DNA of 64,000 bases from an uncultured Bacteroidales bacterium (lineage in GTDB: Bacteria; Bacteroidota; Bacteroidia; Bacteroidales; UBA932): contig ONJB01000012.1 of the NCBI GenBank assembly GCA_900318015.1, forward strand, positions 1 to 64,000, read 5' to 3'. A program made the translations under genes and the position numbers. Of this stretch, positions 1 to 5,826 are shown piece by piece (within the stretch, counting starts at the first letter, position 1; every line of letters begins with the position of its first letter). The notes below the pieces were generated by a model. The model was not told the DNA's origin and did not search any database. It saw only the letters and a list, made by a program, of their open reading frames with translations.

Positions 1-96
1 CTCCTTTGCATCGATCTCTACGAGACCGATGGTTCGTTATTGTTACGCTCCAAATCAACCATTTTGCAAATGCTTGATTTAGAGCGCCATAAATAG
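1..96 (+). CDS. C-terminal end of an unidentified CDS (cut by the window start)
   Basis: Frame 1 is open from the first base for 31 codons and stops with TAG at 94-96. The readable tail ends in LQMLDLERHK. A terminator-like hairpin follows about 70 bp downstream (164-198), which fits the end of a transcription unit entering from the left. The piece is too short to recognise a family, and an open frame of 31 codons can arise by chance, so this is only a likely partial gene. Confidence 0.35.
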   Translation, partial: LLCIDLYETDGSLLLRSKSTILQMLDLERHK

Positions 97-151
97 GAAG
101 GTCAAAAATAATTTGCCTTTTATTTGGATTTCAACTGGGAATTCGAATTTA

Positions 152-575
152 TCGGCATAACACAAACCCCGACGGTCTTGGAAGATCGCCGGGGTTTTGC
201 TTGCGTAGGGGTGAGGTTGGGAACCAACTATGTTCCAGTGTGCTGATTATTAATCAATTATGAAACCATCGGTTCCAAACCTGCCGTTTAAATGAAAGGT
301 TCGGAACGATGCATTTAATAATAAATTGATTGACAGATATTTGCGAAAGGTCTGGTTCCCAATCTCCTGTATCGTCCTGAAATTGGTTTACCTGGGTCTG
401 CGGAAAGTAGTGTTGTAACAAGTTGATAGCCATACGATTCAAAAACCTGTGTCCACAGACCAGCCGAAAAAAGATGAAGCCTGCGGATTACGAATCTGCA
501 ATGGTCATTCAATCAATGAATTATAAAGCCATTATCTGCAGACCCCAGTGAAAAGCACGAATAACACGGCCTTGG
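152..575 (+). repeat. Long intergenic repeat, copy 1
   Basis: About 425 bp that match 8552-8977 nearly base for base, by eye about 90% identity with few indels, starting at the terminator hairpin and running to the ATAACACGGC motif. A shorter, more diverged copy of its right half lies at 2809-3025. There are no transposase genes or clear terminal inverted repeats, so this is not an obvious insertion sequence. Confidence 0.85.
164..198 (+). terminator. Hairpin terminator, repeat-family type
   Basis: A 14-bp stem (AAACCCCG arm against CGGGGTTT, one mismatch) with a short loop is followed by a run of T. The same hairpin occurs at 5518-5551 and 8565-8599, each directly after an operon. Here it would end the gene entering from the left. 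Confidence 0.7.
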
Positions 576-595
576 CATTGCACGAACACTGAATC

Positions 596-657
596 GAAGC
601 GCCTTCGGAGCGCAGCGACTTCGCCTGCAGGCGAACGGCGGCTTCTGCCGCCGAGTA
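596..657. repeat. GC-rich palindromic block, copy 1
   Basis: Three consecutive small palindromes are visible: CGAAGCGCCTTCG, CGCCTGCAGGCG and a CGGCGG/CCGCCG hairpin. Almost the same block is at 3028-3090. It resembles clustered extragenic palindromes rather than coding DNA. Confidence 0.7.
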
Positions 658-730
658 CTTTAGGGGATTAATGAAAAAAGCACTAAATACATGTGCCAAG
701 GGTAGTCCTTGCTCTGCACCGACACTGAAC

Positions 731-870
731 CGAAGCACCTGGAGCGAAGCGATGGCGCCATCAGGCGCCCGGCCGGGCCGGGTATTTGACGACGAAGGCG
801 GCAAATACGGAAAGGCGAACAGGCCGCGGGGGTGTATGAGGGGGCAGAGCCCCCTGTATTAAGGTACGGG
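731..870. repeat. GC-rich block shared with the tRNA-Leu flank
   Basis: The block carries the motifs GCCATCAGGCGC, TTTGACGACGAAGG and GGCAAATACGGAAAGG, ending in a GGGGG-loop-CCCCC hairpin (839-854). The same order of motifs is found at 8996-9136, immediately next to the 3' end of tRNA-Leu. Confidence 0.7.
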
Positions 871-871
871 C

Positions 872-1037
872 AATGGGACAATTATCGAACCATTTTTGAT
901 GATTTTAGAGATGTGTATCTGCTTGGTATTCAGGCAGATGATAGATTAACTAAAGAAGCTTGGCTCTAAGATTTTTTGAGCACACAGTCTATCGCAGGTT
1001 TTGATAATATGCCGTGGAATTCGTATGTTTGTTAGAT
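872..1037 (+). repeat. Promoter-bearing repeat, copy A
   Basis: About 165 bp starting GTACGGGCAATGGGAC and ending in TATGTTTGTT. Copies B (3268-3440) and C (5627-5795) share the start ACAATTATCGAACC, a central TGTATCT...GGTATTCAGG segment and the terminal promoter. A fourth, partial copy at 1650-1731 lacks the promoter end. Confidence 0.85.
1000..1031 (+). promoter_or_regulatory. Bacteroidota-type promoter of the membrane-protein gene
   Basis: TTTG at 1000-1003 is followed by exactly 20 bp and TATGTTTG at 1024-1031, an exact fit to the Bacteroidota -33 TTTG / -7 TAnnTTTG consensus. The same pair with the same spacing occurs in the two other complete copies of the repeat. Transcription would begin near 1037, leaving a leader of about 50 nt. 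Confidence 0.75.
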
Positions 1038-1085
1038 CTATCCCGATAGGCCGGAGTATTACGAGTTATTTACTGTTTGCCCATT

Positions 1086-1559
1086 ATGAAGACACAACAA
1101 ACACTTCGAGATATCGTCAGCATCATGATCATTGCGCTTGGTATCTTCGTCATTGCCAATGGATTCATTTGGAACCTTTTGACCAACTATGTGGAAACAG
1201 TGTCTTTCAACTGGTCTTTCGATAAGTCTTTCTCATCATTGGGTCTCCTGGATGCCTTGTTCCTCCTATTCCAGTTAATCAGTCTTATAGCCTCTATCGC
1301 CATCAGCTTTTGCCGTTTGTTTCGGGTTCAATTCAAAGAGTACAAGACTGAAAGGGTTATCGCCACCGTTTACCTTTGTCTTGCATTTTTGAGTATTTAT
1401 CCTCTTTTATTGTTTACAGCCTTTACGGCCTGGACTTTTAATGCCGATGATTCTAAAAGGTATATCCTGGCGGTCTCGACAAGTGTCTATTTTCTGGATT
1501 TCTGTATTCTCTGGTTGTCTGTCCAGTCTGCCAAGTTGCTTGTAAGAACCCGTCGATAG
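1086..1559 (+). CDS. Four-helix integral membrane protein of unknown function
   Basis: The 157-residue protein starts at MKTQQTL and has four hydrophobic helices, at about residues 10-32, 50-75, 88-110 and 122-147. It has no enzymatic motif or signal peptide that I recognise, and the charged C-terminus (LLVRTRR) suggests a cytoplasmic tail. A TTG three codons upstream is a possible alternative start, but the ATG at 1086 is preferred. It stands alone behind promoter repeat copy A. Only the 3' half of the usual terminator hairpin is left after it (about 1570-1580). I do not recognise the family. Confidence 0.65.
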   Translation: MKTQQTLRDIVSIMIIALGIFVIANGFIWNLLTNYVETVSFNWSFDKSFSSLGLLDALFLLFQLISLIASIAISFCRLFRVQFKEYKTERVIATVYLCLAFLSIYPLLLFTAFTAWTFNADDSKRYILAVSTSVYFLDFCILWLSVQSAKLLVRTRR

Positions 1560-1566
1560 GTTTGAT

Positions 1567-1731
1567 TGATTGCCGGGGATTTGCATCGGAATTCTCACAG
1601 AAATCGACTTTTCTCAGAAATCTAAATCTCTGAAAATCAATTAGTTAAATGGTATCGTACGGGGTCGTTAACTTATATCTAACTATTTTGGATAACTTGT
1701 TGGAGATTTATCTAGTTGGTATCCAGTCGGT
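1567..1731. repeat. Degenerate terminator remnant plus partial promoter repeat
   Basis: Positions 1567-1671 match 5536-5641: the second half of the terminator, then TCTCACAGAAAT and CTCTGAAAATCAATTAGTTAAAT. The following 1650-1731 resembles the first half of the promoter repeat but has no TATGTTTG box. The unit appears truncated by the end of the opposite-strand gene at 1734. Confidence 0.6.
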
Positions 1732-1733
1732 TA

Positions 1734-2756
1734 CTATTCTATCTCGTGCATAGCGTCCCAATTGTCCGGCTTTTCGCCGTATTTTTGCACCAGGGGGAGA
1801 AAGCGTGCGTTTGCTTCCTTTTCGTCATCATAATAGGCCTCATACAAGCTGGTTGGAAAAACATAGAAGCCCTTGATTTCTTTATCCTTGAAACAATCTT
1901 TGATGAAATCGTAGGACCATTCGTTATTGTAGGTCATCGCAATCTTGAAGAGCCTTTCGACTCGATAATGGTTGGGAGCCCCACGCATGAGTTCATAATC
2001 CCGTATCTCTTCGAGCACTGGAATGAAAATGTCGTCCGGCCATTTCAAGACAGCGTCAAGTCCTTCTATAGTCCTGCTCCTTTTGTTTGACCAGGGATCA
2101 TAGAAATCATACTCCCGGAGTGCTTCAAGTATAAGCGGGATATCTTCTGGCTTCCGATAGGTCGCCAGAATATCCAGATCCTGCGATTCGCCATTGAGAT
2201 AGAACTCCCGAACCCGATCGTAGAGGCCTTCGGTTCCAGATAGCCGCAAAGCAGAACGATACTTGTCCAGATGCTCCATGCCGGCCCCGAAAACGGCAAG
2301 ACTGTCAATGGTGTGAATCTGCTCGGTGGTATAGAGTCCATCGTACTGCCAAATAGTACTAAGCATGAAATCTCCGACAGTCTTTTGCCATCCCTGATCA
2401 ACCCACCAGTACCAAAATAAATCCTTATCAGTCAACCTGTCCAAAAGGATGCTGTAACAGCGTTCGCTCTTCTTTTCGGCCAAAGAATAGAACGCAAATA
2501 CACGCTCGGCAGGATAAGTTGCATAACGGGCCAGGGAATCCAAATCCGAATCAGTAGACTCCCTTAATATCCGTTGTTGTCTTTGCCAACCTTGAGGAGC
2601 TTTCCCCCAGCCGCCGTAGGAAGTTCGATTAAAGATGTTGTTAGTGTCGATTTGGGGTATTGGTGGTGGCGGTGGGATATTGTCATTTACTTGCCCATGA
2701 CAAATGACGTTGACCAAGGGAAAGAGCAAAACCGCTGTTATGATACGACGAATCAT
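1734..2756 (-). CDS. Exported protein of unknown function, possibly HEAT-like
   Basis: The 340-residue protein begins with a signal peptide (hydrophobic residues about 6-18, cleavage near CHG-Q), then a proline-rich linker (PPPPPIPQ). The rest is helix-rich and acidic, with recurring patterns of aromatic and leucine residues (for example DLDILATYRKPEDIPLILEAL) that resemble HEAT-type helical repeats. I see no catalytic motif. It is the only minus-strand gene in the first 9 kb and stands alone. I do not recognise the family; the periplasmic location rests on the signal peptide alone. Confidence 0.6.
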   Translation of the reverse strand: MIRRIITAVLLFPLVNVICHGQVNDNIPPPPPIPQIDTNNIFNRTSYGGWGKAPQGWQRQQRILRESTDSDLDSLARYATYPAERVFAFYSLAEKKSERCYSILLDRLTDKDLFWYWWVDQGWQKTVGDFMLSTIWQYDGLYTTEQIHTIDSLAVFGAGMEHLDKYRSALRLSGTEGLYDRVREFYLNGESQDLDILATYRKPEDIPLILEALREYDFYDPWSNKRSRTIEGLDAVLKWPDDIFIPVLEEIRDYELMRGAPNHYRVERLFKIAMTYNNEWSYDFIKDCFKDKEIKGFYVFPTSLYEAYYDDEKEANARFLPLVQKYGEKPDNWDAMHEIE

Positions 2757-2808
2757 GCTAAATGAGAATGAAACACTCCAATTGCTTCAAATACCGTTCC
2801 GCCTTTGT

Positions 2809-3025
2809 CCTGAAATAGGTTTACCAGAGGTTTGTGGATGGTCGAATTGTAACTAACTGATAGCCAAACGATTCAAAAATGTATATCCGCAGACCTGCCA
2901 GAAAAAAGATGGGTCCGAGGATTGAATAATTGTAATATACAGTCAATCAATGAATTACAAAACAGTTACCCGCAGACCTCAGCGAGCCGCACGAAAAACA
3001 CGGCCCTGGCACTGCTCAAACGCTG
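2809..3025 (+). repeat. Long intergenic repeat, diverged partial copy 3
   Basis: Matches the right half of the repeats at 152-575 and 8552-8977 through shared strings such as GATTCAAAAA, GCAGACC and GTCAATCAATGAATTA in the same order. It is clearly more diverged, and the left half with the terminator is missing. Confidence 0.65.
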
Positions 3026-3027
3026 AA

Positions 3028-3090
3028 TCGAAGCACCTTCGGAGCGAAGCGACTTCGCCTGCAGGCGAACGGCGGCTTCTGCCGCCGAGT
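3028..3090. repeat. GC-rich palindromic block, copy 2
   Basis: Nearly identical to 596-657: CTTCGGAGCGAAG, CGCCTGCAGGCG and a CGGCGG/CCGCCG hairpin in the same order. Confidence 0.7.
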
Positions 3091-3230
3091 CCCCTCCCCG
3101 AGGGAGGGATTAAGACCTGCGGTCTTTCCTTTCTACTCGCCTCGGAAATCTGAACAAGTTCGATTTCTCTCGGCTCGGGCGAAAGGTTAGGGGAGGGGTA
3201 ACGGTGAACTGACGGAGTCCCCCCGCCCGT

Positions 3231-3273
3231 GTACGAAACCGCCCGGCCAGCGAGGCCGGGCAGGGTTTCGTAC
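3231..3273. repeat. Long inverted repeat
   Basis: GTACGAAACC (3231-3240) and GCCCGGCC (3241-3248) are followed by a 5-nt loop, then GGCCGGGC (3254-3261), a 2-nt bulge and GGTTTCGTAC (3264-3273). This is 18 bp of stem in 43 bp. It directly abuts the GGGCAATGGGAC start of promoter repeat copy B. Confidence 0.75.
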
Positions 3274-3440
3274 GGGCAATGGGACAATTATCGAACCAAT
3301 TTTGAGGTTTTTCTGGAATTGTATCTACTTGGAATTCAGGTAGATATGGTTTTATCTATGGGAACTGGACACAAAGAGTATTTGAATACACAATAGCCGA
3401 TAGGTTTGATATTGTACCGTAGAATTCGTATGTTTGTTTA
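3268..3440 (+). repeat. Promoter-bearing repeat, copy B
   Basis: Aligns with 872-1037 and 5627-5795: the same ACAATTATCGAACC start, TGTATCT...GGAATTCAGG centre and a strongly conserved final ~40 bp ending TATGTTTGTTT. It lies directly upstream of the MBL-fold/NifX/DUF1349 operon. Confidence 0.85.
3405..3436 (+). promoter_or_regulatory. Bacteroidota-type promoter of the MBL/NifX operon
   Basis: TTTG (3405-3408), a 20-bp spacer and TATGTTTG (3429-3436). The predicted start near 3442 gives a leader of about 55 nt to the ATG at 3496. Confidence 0.75.
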
Positions 3441-3495
3441 GACAAATCGGAATTGCCCGAATTGCTTTTCCAAATGGAGAAAAACAATTGACTGC

Positions 3496-4320
3496 ATGAT
3501 GAGTGGAACCATAAGTGTCCTGTCAGACAACCGTACTTCGGATCCGGACCGCTTCGGATGCGAGCATGGCCTGTCCGTGTTGGTGCGTACTCCGTCGGCT
3601 AATATCCTGATGGACACAGGAGCCTCCGGGCTTTTCGCGGTCAACGCCGCCCGGATGGGCATCGACCTTTCCGATGTGGACTATGTCTTCCTCTCCCACG
3701 GCCACTCCGACCATGTCGGCGGCCTGAAGACTTTCCTGGACCTGAACAGCAAGGCGATAATCATCGTTTCGCCCAAAGCAGTATCCGGCCGTTTTTATTC
3801 AGAAAGGGGCCGGCAGCATTCTATCTCCTGTGATTGGCCGCTGGCGCAGATGAGGGACCGGATGATATCTGTGACTGACACGATGACCCTTGCGGACGGG
3901 TTACACATTATTACCGATATTCCGCAAAGACACCCGCTTCCTTTGGGTAATCGGCTTCTTTCCGTCCGTTGGGAAGGTGGTTTGATCCCGGATGATTTCT
4001 CCCACGAGATGGCCATCTATGTGGATGGTCTGCTCTATACAGGCTGCGCTCACAACGGCTTGGAGAACATCTTGGAGGCCTGTCCATGGCCGGTGGGCAC
4101 CGTCATCGGCGGCTTCCACCTGTTGGACTCAAATGGCATGCATTCCTTTGAAGCCGAAGAGGAACTCACCGCGCTGGCAGAACGCCTGGTCGCCTGTTAT
4201 CCCCAGGTTTCTTTCCTGACCGGCCACTGCACAGGAAAAGAAGCCTTCCGTATCCTGCAGTCTGTCATGGGTTCAAGGCTGCAGCAGTTTGCCTGCGGCA
4301 TGCAAATTGACATGAAGTAA
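3496..4320 (+). CDS. Metallo-beta-lactamase-fold hydrolase (COG1237-like)
   Basis: The 274-residue cytoplasmic protein carries the metal-binding motif HGHSDH at residues 68-73 and further conserved pieces of the MBL fold (LMDTG at 38-42, TGCAH in the middle, LTGHCTG near the C-terminus). The layout, with a late GH(C/D)TG histidine, resembles the COG1237 group related to archaeal ribofuranosylaminobenzene-phosphate synthases, whose bacterial members have mostly unknown substrates. Two adjacent ATG codons begin the frame at 3496. It is first in an operon, 23 bp before a NifX-type gene, an association that suggests a role in metal or redox chemistry rather than antibiotic hydrolysis. The fold is sure; the substrate is unknown. 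Confidence 0.85.
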   Translation: MMSGTISVLSDNRTSDPDRFGCEHGLSVLVRTPSANILMDTGASGLFAVNAARMGIDLSDVDYVFLSHGHSDHVGGLKTFLDLNSKAIIIVSPKAVSGRFYSERGRQHSISCDWPLAQMRDRMISVTDTMTLADGLHIITDIPQRHPLPLGNRLLSVRWEGGLIPDDFSHEMAIYVDGLLYTGCAHNGLENILEACPWPVGTVIGGFHLLDSNGMHSFEAEEELTALAERLVACYPQVSFLTGHCTGKEAFRILQSVMGSRLQQFACGMQIDMK

Positions 4321-4343
4321 AATCAATCTAATAGATATTTCTT

Positions 4344-4718
4344 ATGCAGCTCTTACAGATAATCGCCGTCCCCACCTGCGAGGGAAAACTATGGCCCCAC
4401 TTCGGCAAGGCCCCTCAGGTCAGCATCTTTACCATCCAAGATGGCCAGGTCATTGACTCCGCAGTCCTGCAGGCCCCGGAGCATGAGCACGGTGCGATGC
4501 CCCGGTTCCTGGCAGCCCAGGGCTGCACGGATGTCCTGTGCGGCGGCCTCGGTGCCGGAGCCGTCATCCTGCTTGACGATCTGGGCATCAAGGTCCACGC
4601 CGGCGCCCCTGCCATCGAGGTCGAAGAAGTCCTGAAGATGTTCCTGGACGGATCCATCGTCTATGGCGACGGCAGCTGCCACCACGACGGCTGCGGCGGG
4701 CATCATCACGAGCACTGA
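4344..4718 (+). CDS. NifX/NifB-type iron-molybdenum cofactor-binding domain protein
   Basis: This is a single-domain protein of 124 residues of the dinitrogenase FeMo-cofactor biosynthesis family (PF02579). The family hallmarks are the opening AVPTCEGKLWPHFGKAP, the CGGLGAGA turn and the amphipathic C-terminal part of the domain. The tail GSCHHDGCGGHHHEH (about 110-124) packs two cysteines and many histidines and looks like an added metal-binding arm. Family members outside nitrogen fixers are small carriers for iron-sulfur or metal clusters. No nif genes are nearby, so nitrogen fixation is not implied. It sits between the MBL hydrolase and a DUF1349 lipoprotein in one operon. Confidence 0.85.
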   Translation: MQLLQIIAVPTCEGKLWPHFGKAPQVSIFTIQDGQVIDSAVLQAPEHEHGAMPRFLAAQGCTDVLCGGLGAGAVILLDDLGIKVHAGAPAIEVEEVLKMFLDGSIVYGDGSCHHDGCGGHHHEH

Positions 4719-4752
4719 TTGAGTTCGGGAAATCGGAATTTGTATCAAGTAT

Positions 4753-5490
4753 ATGACCAACATCACGAAACTCCTATGCCTTGGCTTCTGCCTTTGTGCA
4801 GTAGCTTGCGGAAACCCGTCGCAGAAAGCAACTGACGCTGAATTCGCTGACAGCGTGGCCGAATCTCTCGCCAATGGCGGGCAGATCAACCTGAACCAAC
4901 TCCAATGGACCAGGGAACCTGCCGCCTTCGAGATCAAGGACGGCGTCATCTCCATCACTACCGCCCCGCACACGGATCTCTGGCAGCGGACATACTATCA
5001 TTTCCGGAATGACAATGCTCCTGTATTGCAGATGAAGACCAAAGAGAGGTTTTTCAGCTTTGTGGTAAAGACTGATTTCACCCAAAGCCACCAGCGCTTC
5101 GACCAGTGTGGCATCGTGATGTACCTAGACAGCGACAACTGGCTCAAGGGCTCCGTGGAGTTCGAGAACGAGAAGTTCCAGCACCTGGGCAGCGTGGCAA
5201 CCAACAACGGCTACTCCGACTGGGCCACCACGGCTATATCTGCCGATGTTAAGACCATGTGGTACCGTCTCTCCCGCCGGGAGGATGACTTCTGTATTGA
5301 GTGTTCCAACGATGGATTCAACTTCAGCCAGATGCGCGTCTGCCACATGTATGCCGCAACAGACGAGATCAGCTTTGGCATTTATGCCTGCTCTCCGGAA
5401 GAATCCTCCTTCACGGCAGTGTTCACGGATATAAAGATTACGGAGTGTGCTTGGAAGGCCCACGACGGTCAGCAGCCGGATGAAGAATAG
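4753..5490 (+). CDS. DUF1349-type lipoprotein (concanavalin A-like fold)
   Basis: The 245-residue protein has a lipoprotein signal (LCAVACGNPS, lipid-bearing Cys near 19). The mature part resembles DUF1349, a lectin-like beta-sandwich domain: the WQRTYYHF segment, the 'DQCGIVMYLDSDNWLKGSVEFEN' region and the closing 'FGIYACSPEESSFTAVFTDIKI' region are typical of the family. DUF1349 proteins are widespread and lack a firm biochemical role; carbohydrate binding is a reasonable guess from the fold only. It is last in the three-gene operon (34-bp gap) and is followed by the hairpin terminator at 5518. Confidence 0.75.
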   Translation: MTNITKLLCLGFCLCAVACGNPSQKATDAEFADSVAESLANGGQINLNQLQWTREPAAFEIKDGVISITTAPHTDLWQRTYYHFRNDNAPVLQMKTKERFFSFVVKTDFTQSHQRFDQCGIVMYLDSDNWLKGSVEFENEKFQHLGSVATNNGYSDWATTAISADVKTMWYRLSRREDDFCIECSNDGFNFSQMRVCHMYAATDEISFGIYACSPEESSFTAVFTDIKITECAWKAHDGQQPDEE

Positions 5491-5517
5491 CGGTTAAACC
5501 ATAAATCGATATCAGAT

Positions 5518-5551
5518 AACCCCGACAGTCATGGATGATTGCCGGGGTTTT
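5518..5551 (+). terminator. Hairpin terminator after the MBL/NifX operon
   Basis: An AACCCCG arm pairs with a CGGGGTT arm across a GTCATGGATGATT loop region and is followed by TTT. It is the same hairpin as at 164-198 and 8565-8599. Confidence 0.75.
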
Positions 5552-5626
5552 GCATCGGAGTTCTCACAGAAATTGACTTTTCACAGAATTGTAAATCTCT
5601 GAAAATCAATTAGTTAAATAGCGTTG

Positions 5627-5795
5627 TACGTGATCGTTAACAATTATCGAACCAATTTTGACGATTTTTGTGAGGTGTATCTATTTGGTATTCAGGTTGA
5701 TAATAGGTTAACTAAAGAAACCTGCCTTTAAGATTATTTGAAACACAGTCTCTCGCCGGGTTTGCTATTGTGCCGTAGAATCCGTATGTTTGTTT
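5627..5795 (+). repeat. Promoter-bearing repeat, copy C
   Basis: Aligns with copies A (872-1037) and B (3268-3440). It is closer to copy A in the middle (GGTTAACTAAAGAA) and to copy B in the start (CGAACCAATTTTGA). It lies directly upstream of the TonB receptor/crcB operon. Confidence 0.85.
5761..5792 (+). promoter_or_regulatory. Bacteroidota-type promoter of the TonB receptor/crcB operon
   Basis: TTTG (5761-5764), a 20-bp spacer and TATGTTTG (5785-5792), identical in form to the promoters at 1000 and 3405. The leader to the ATG at 5827 is about 30 nt. Confidence 0.75.
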
Positions 5796-5826
5796 CTGAT
5801 TGAATGAACTCGATGGATAACATCAT

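Larger units (their letters stand above)
97..1085. other. Gene-poor repeat-rich intergenic region
   Basis: This stretch of almost 1 kb holds no convincing gene. From left to right it contains a rho-independent-like hairpin (164-198), a ~425-bp repeat found again at 8552-8977, a GC-rich block with nested palindromes (596-657), a second GC-rich block (731-870) that matches the DNA next to tRNA-Leu at 8996-9136, and a promoter-bearing repeat (872-1037). Short open frames inside the repeats differ between copies without a synonymous bias and look like chance. Confidence 0.75.
2757..3495. other. Intergenic region with repeat remnants and large palindromes
   Basis: No gene is supported here. It contains a diverged partial copy of the long repeat (2809-3025), a GC-rich palindromic block (3028-3090), a C-rich/G-rich pair (CCCCTCCCC near 3090 against GGGGAGGGG near 3190), an extended inverted repeat at 3231-3273, and promoter repeat copy B (3268-3440). 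Confidence 0.7.
5491..5826. other. Intergenic region: terminator, short repeat and promoter repeat
   Basis: The 336 bp between two operons hold the hairpin terminator (5518-5551), a ~105-bp repeat shared with 1567-1671, and promoter repeat copy C (5627-5795). I looked for a fluoride riboswitch because crcB lies in the downstream operon and saw no match. Confidence 0.7.

Noticed and set aside
315-512. 65-codon minus frame conserved in length at 8717-8914
   Set aside because: Both copies lie inside the long repeat. Most base differences change the amino acid, there is no synonymous bias, and the third repeat copy (2809-3025) does not keep the frame. The conservation is that of the DNA repeat.
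152-1037. Insertion sequence or IS remnant
   Set aside because: No transposase fragment, no terminal inverted repeats and no target duplication are seen; the repeats are intergenic modules only.
1077-1085. TTG start giving three extra residues for the membrane protein
   Set aside because: ATG at 1086 is a more usual start and gives a standard N-terminus; nothing in the sequence favours TTG.
5491-5826. Fluoride riboswitch ahead of the crcB-containing operon
   Set aside because: I looked for the GGCGAUGG...GCC / CUGAUGA-type elements and found none. The region is fully explained by the terminator and the promoter repeat.
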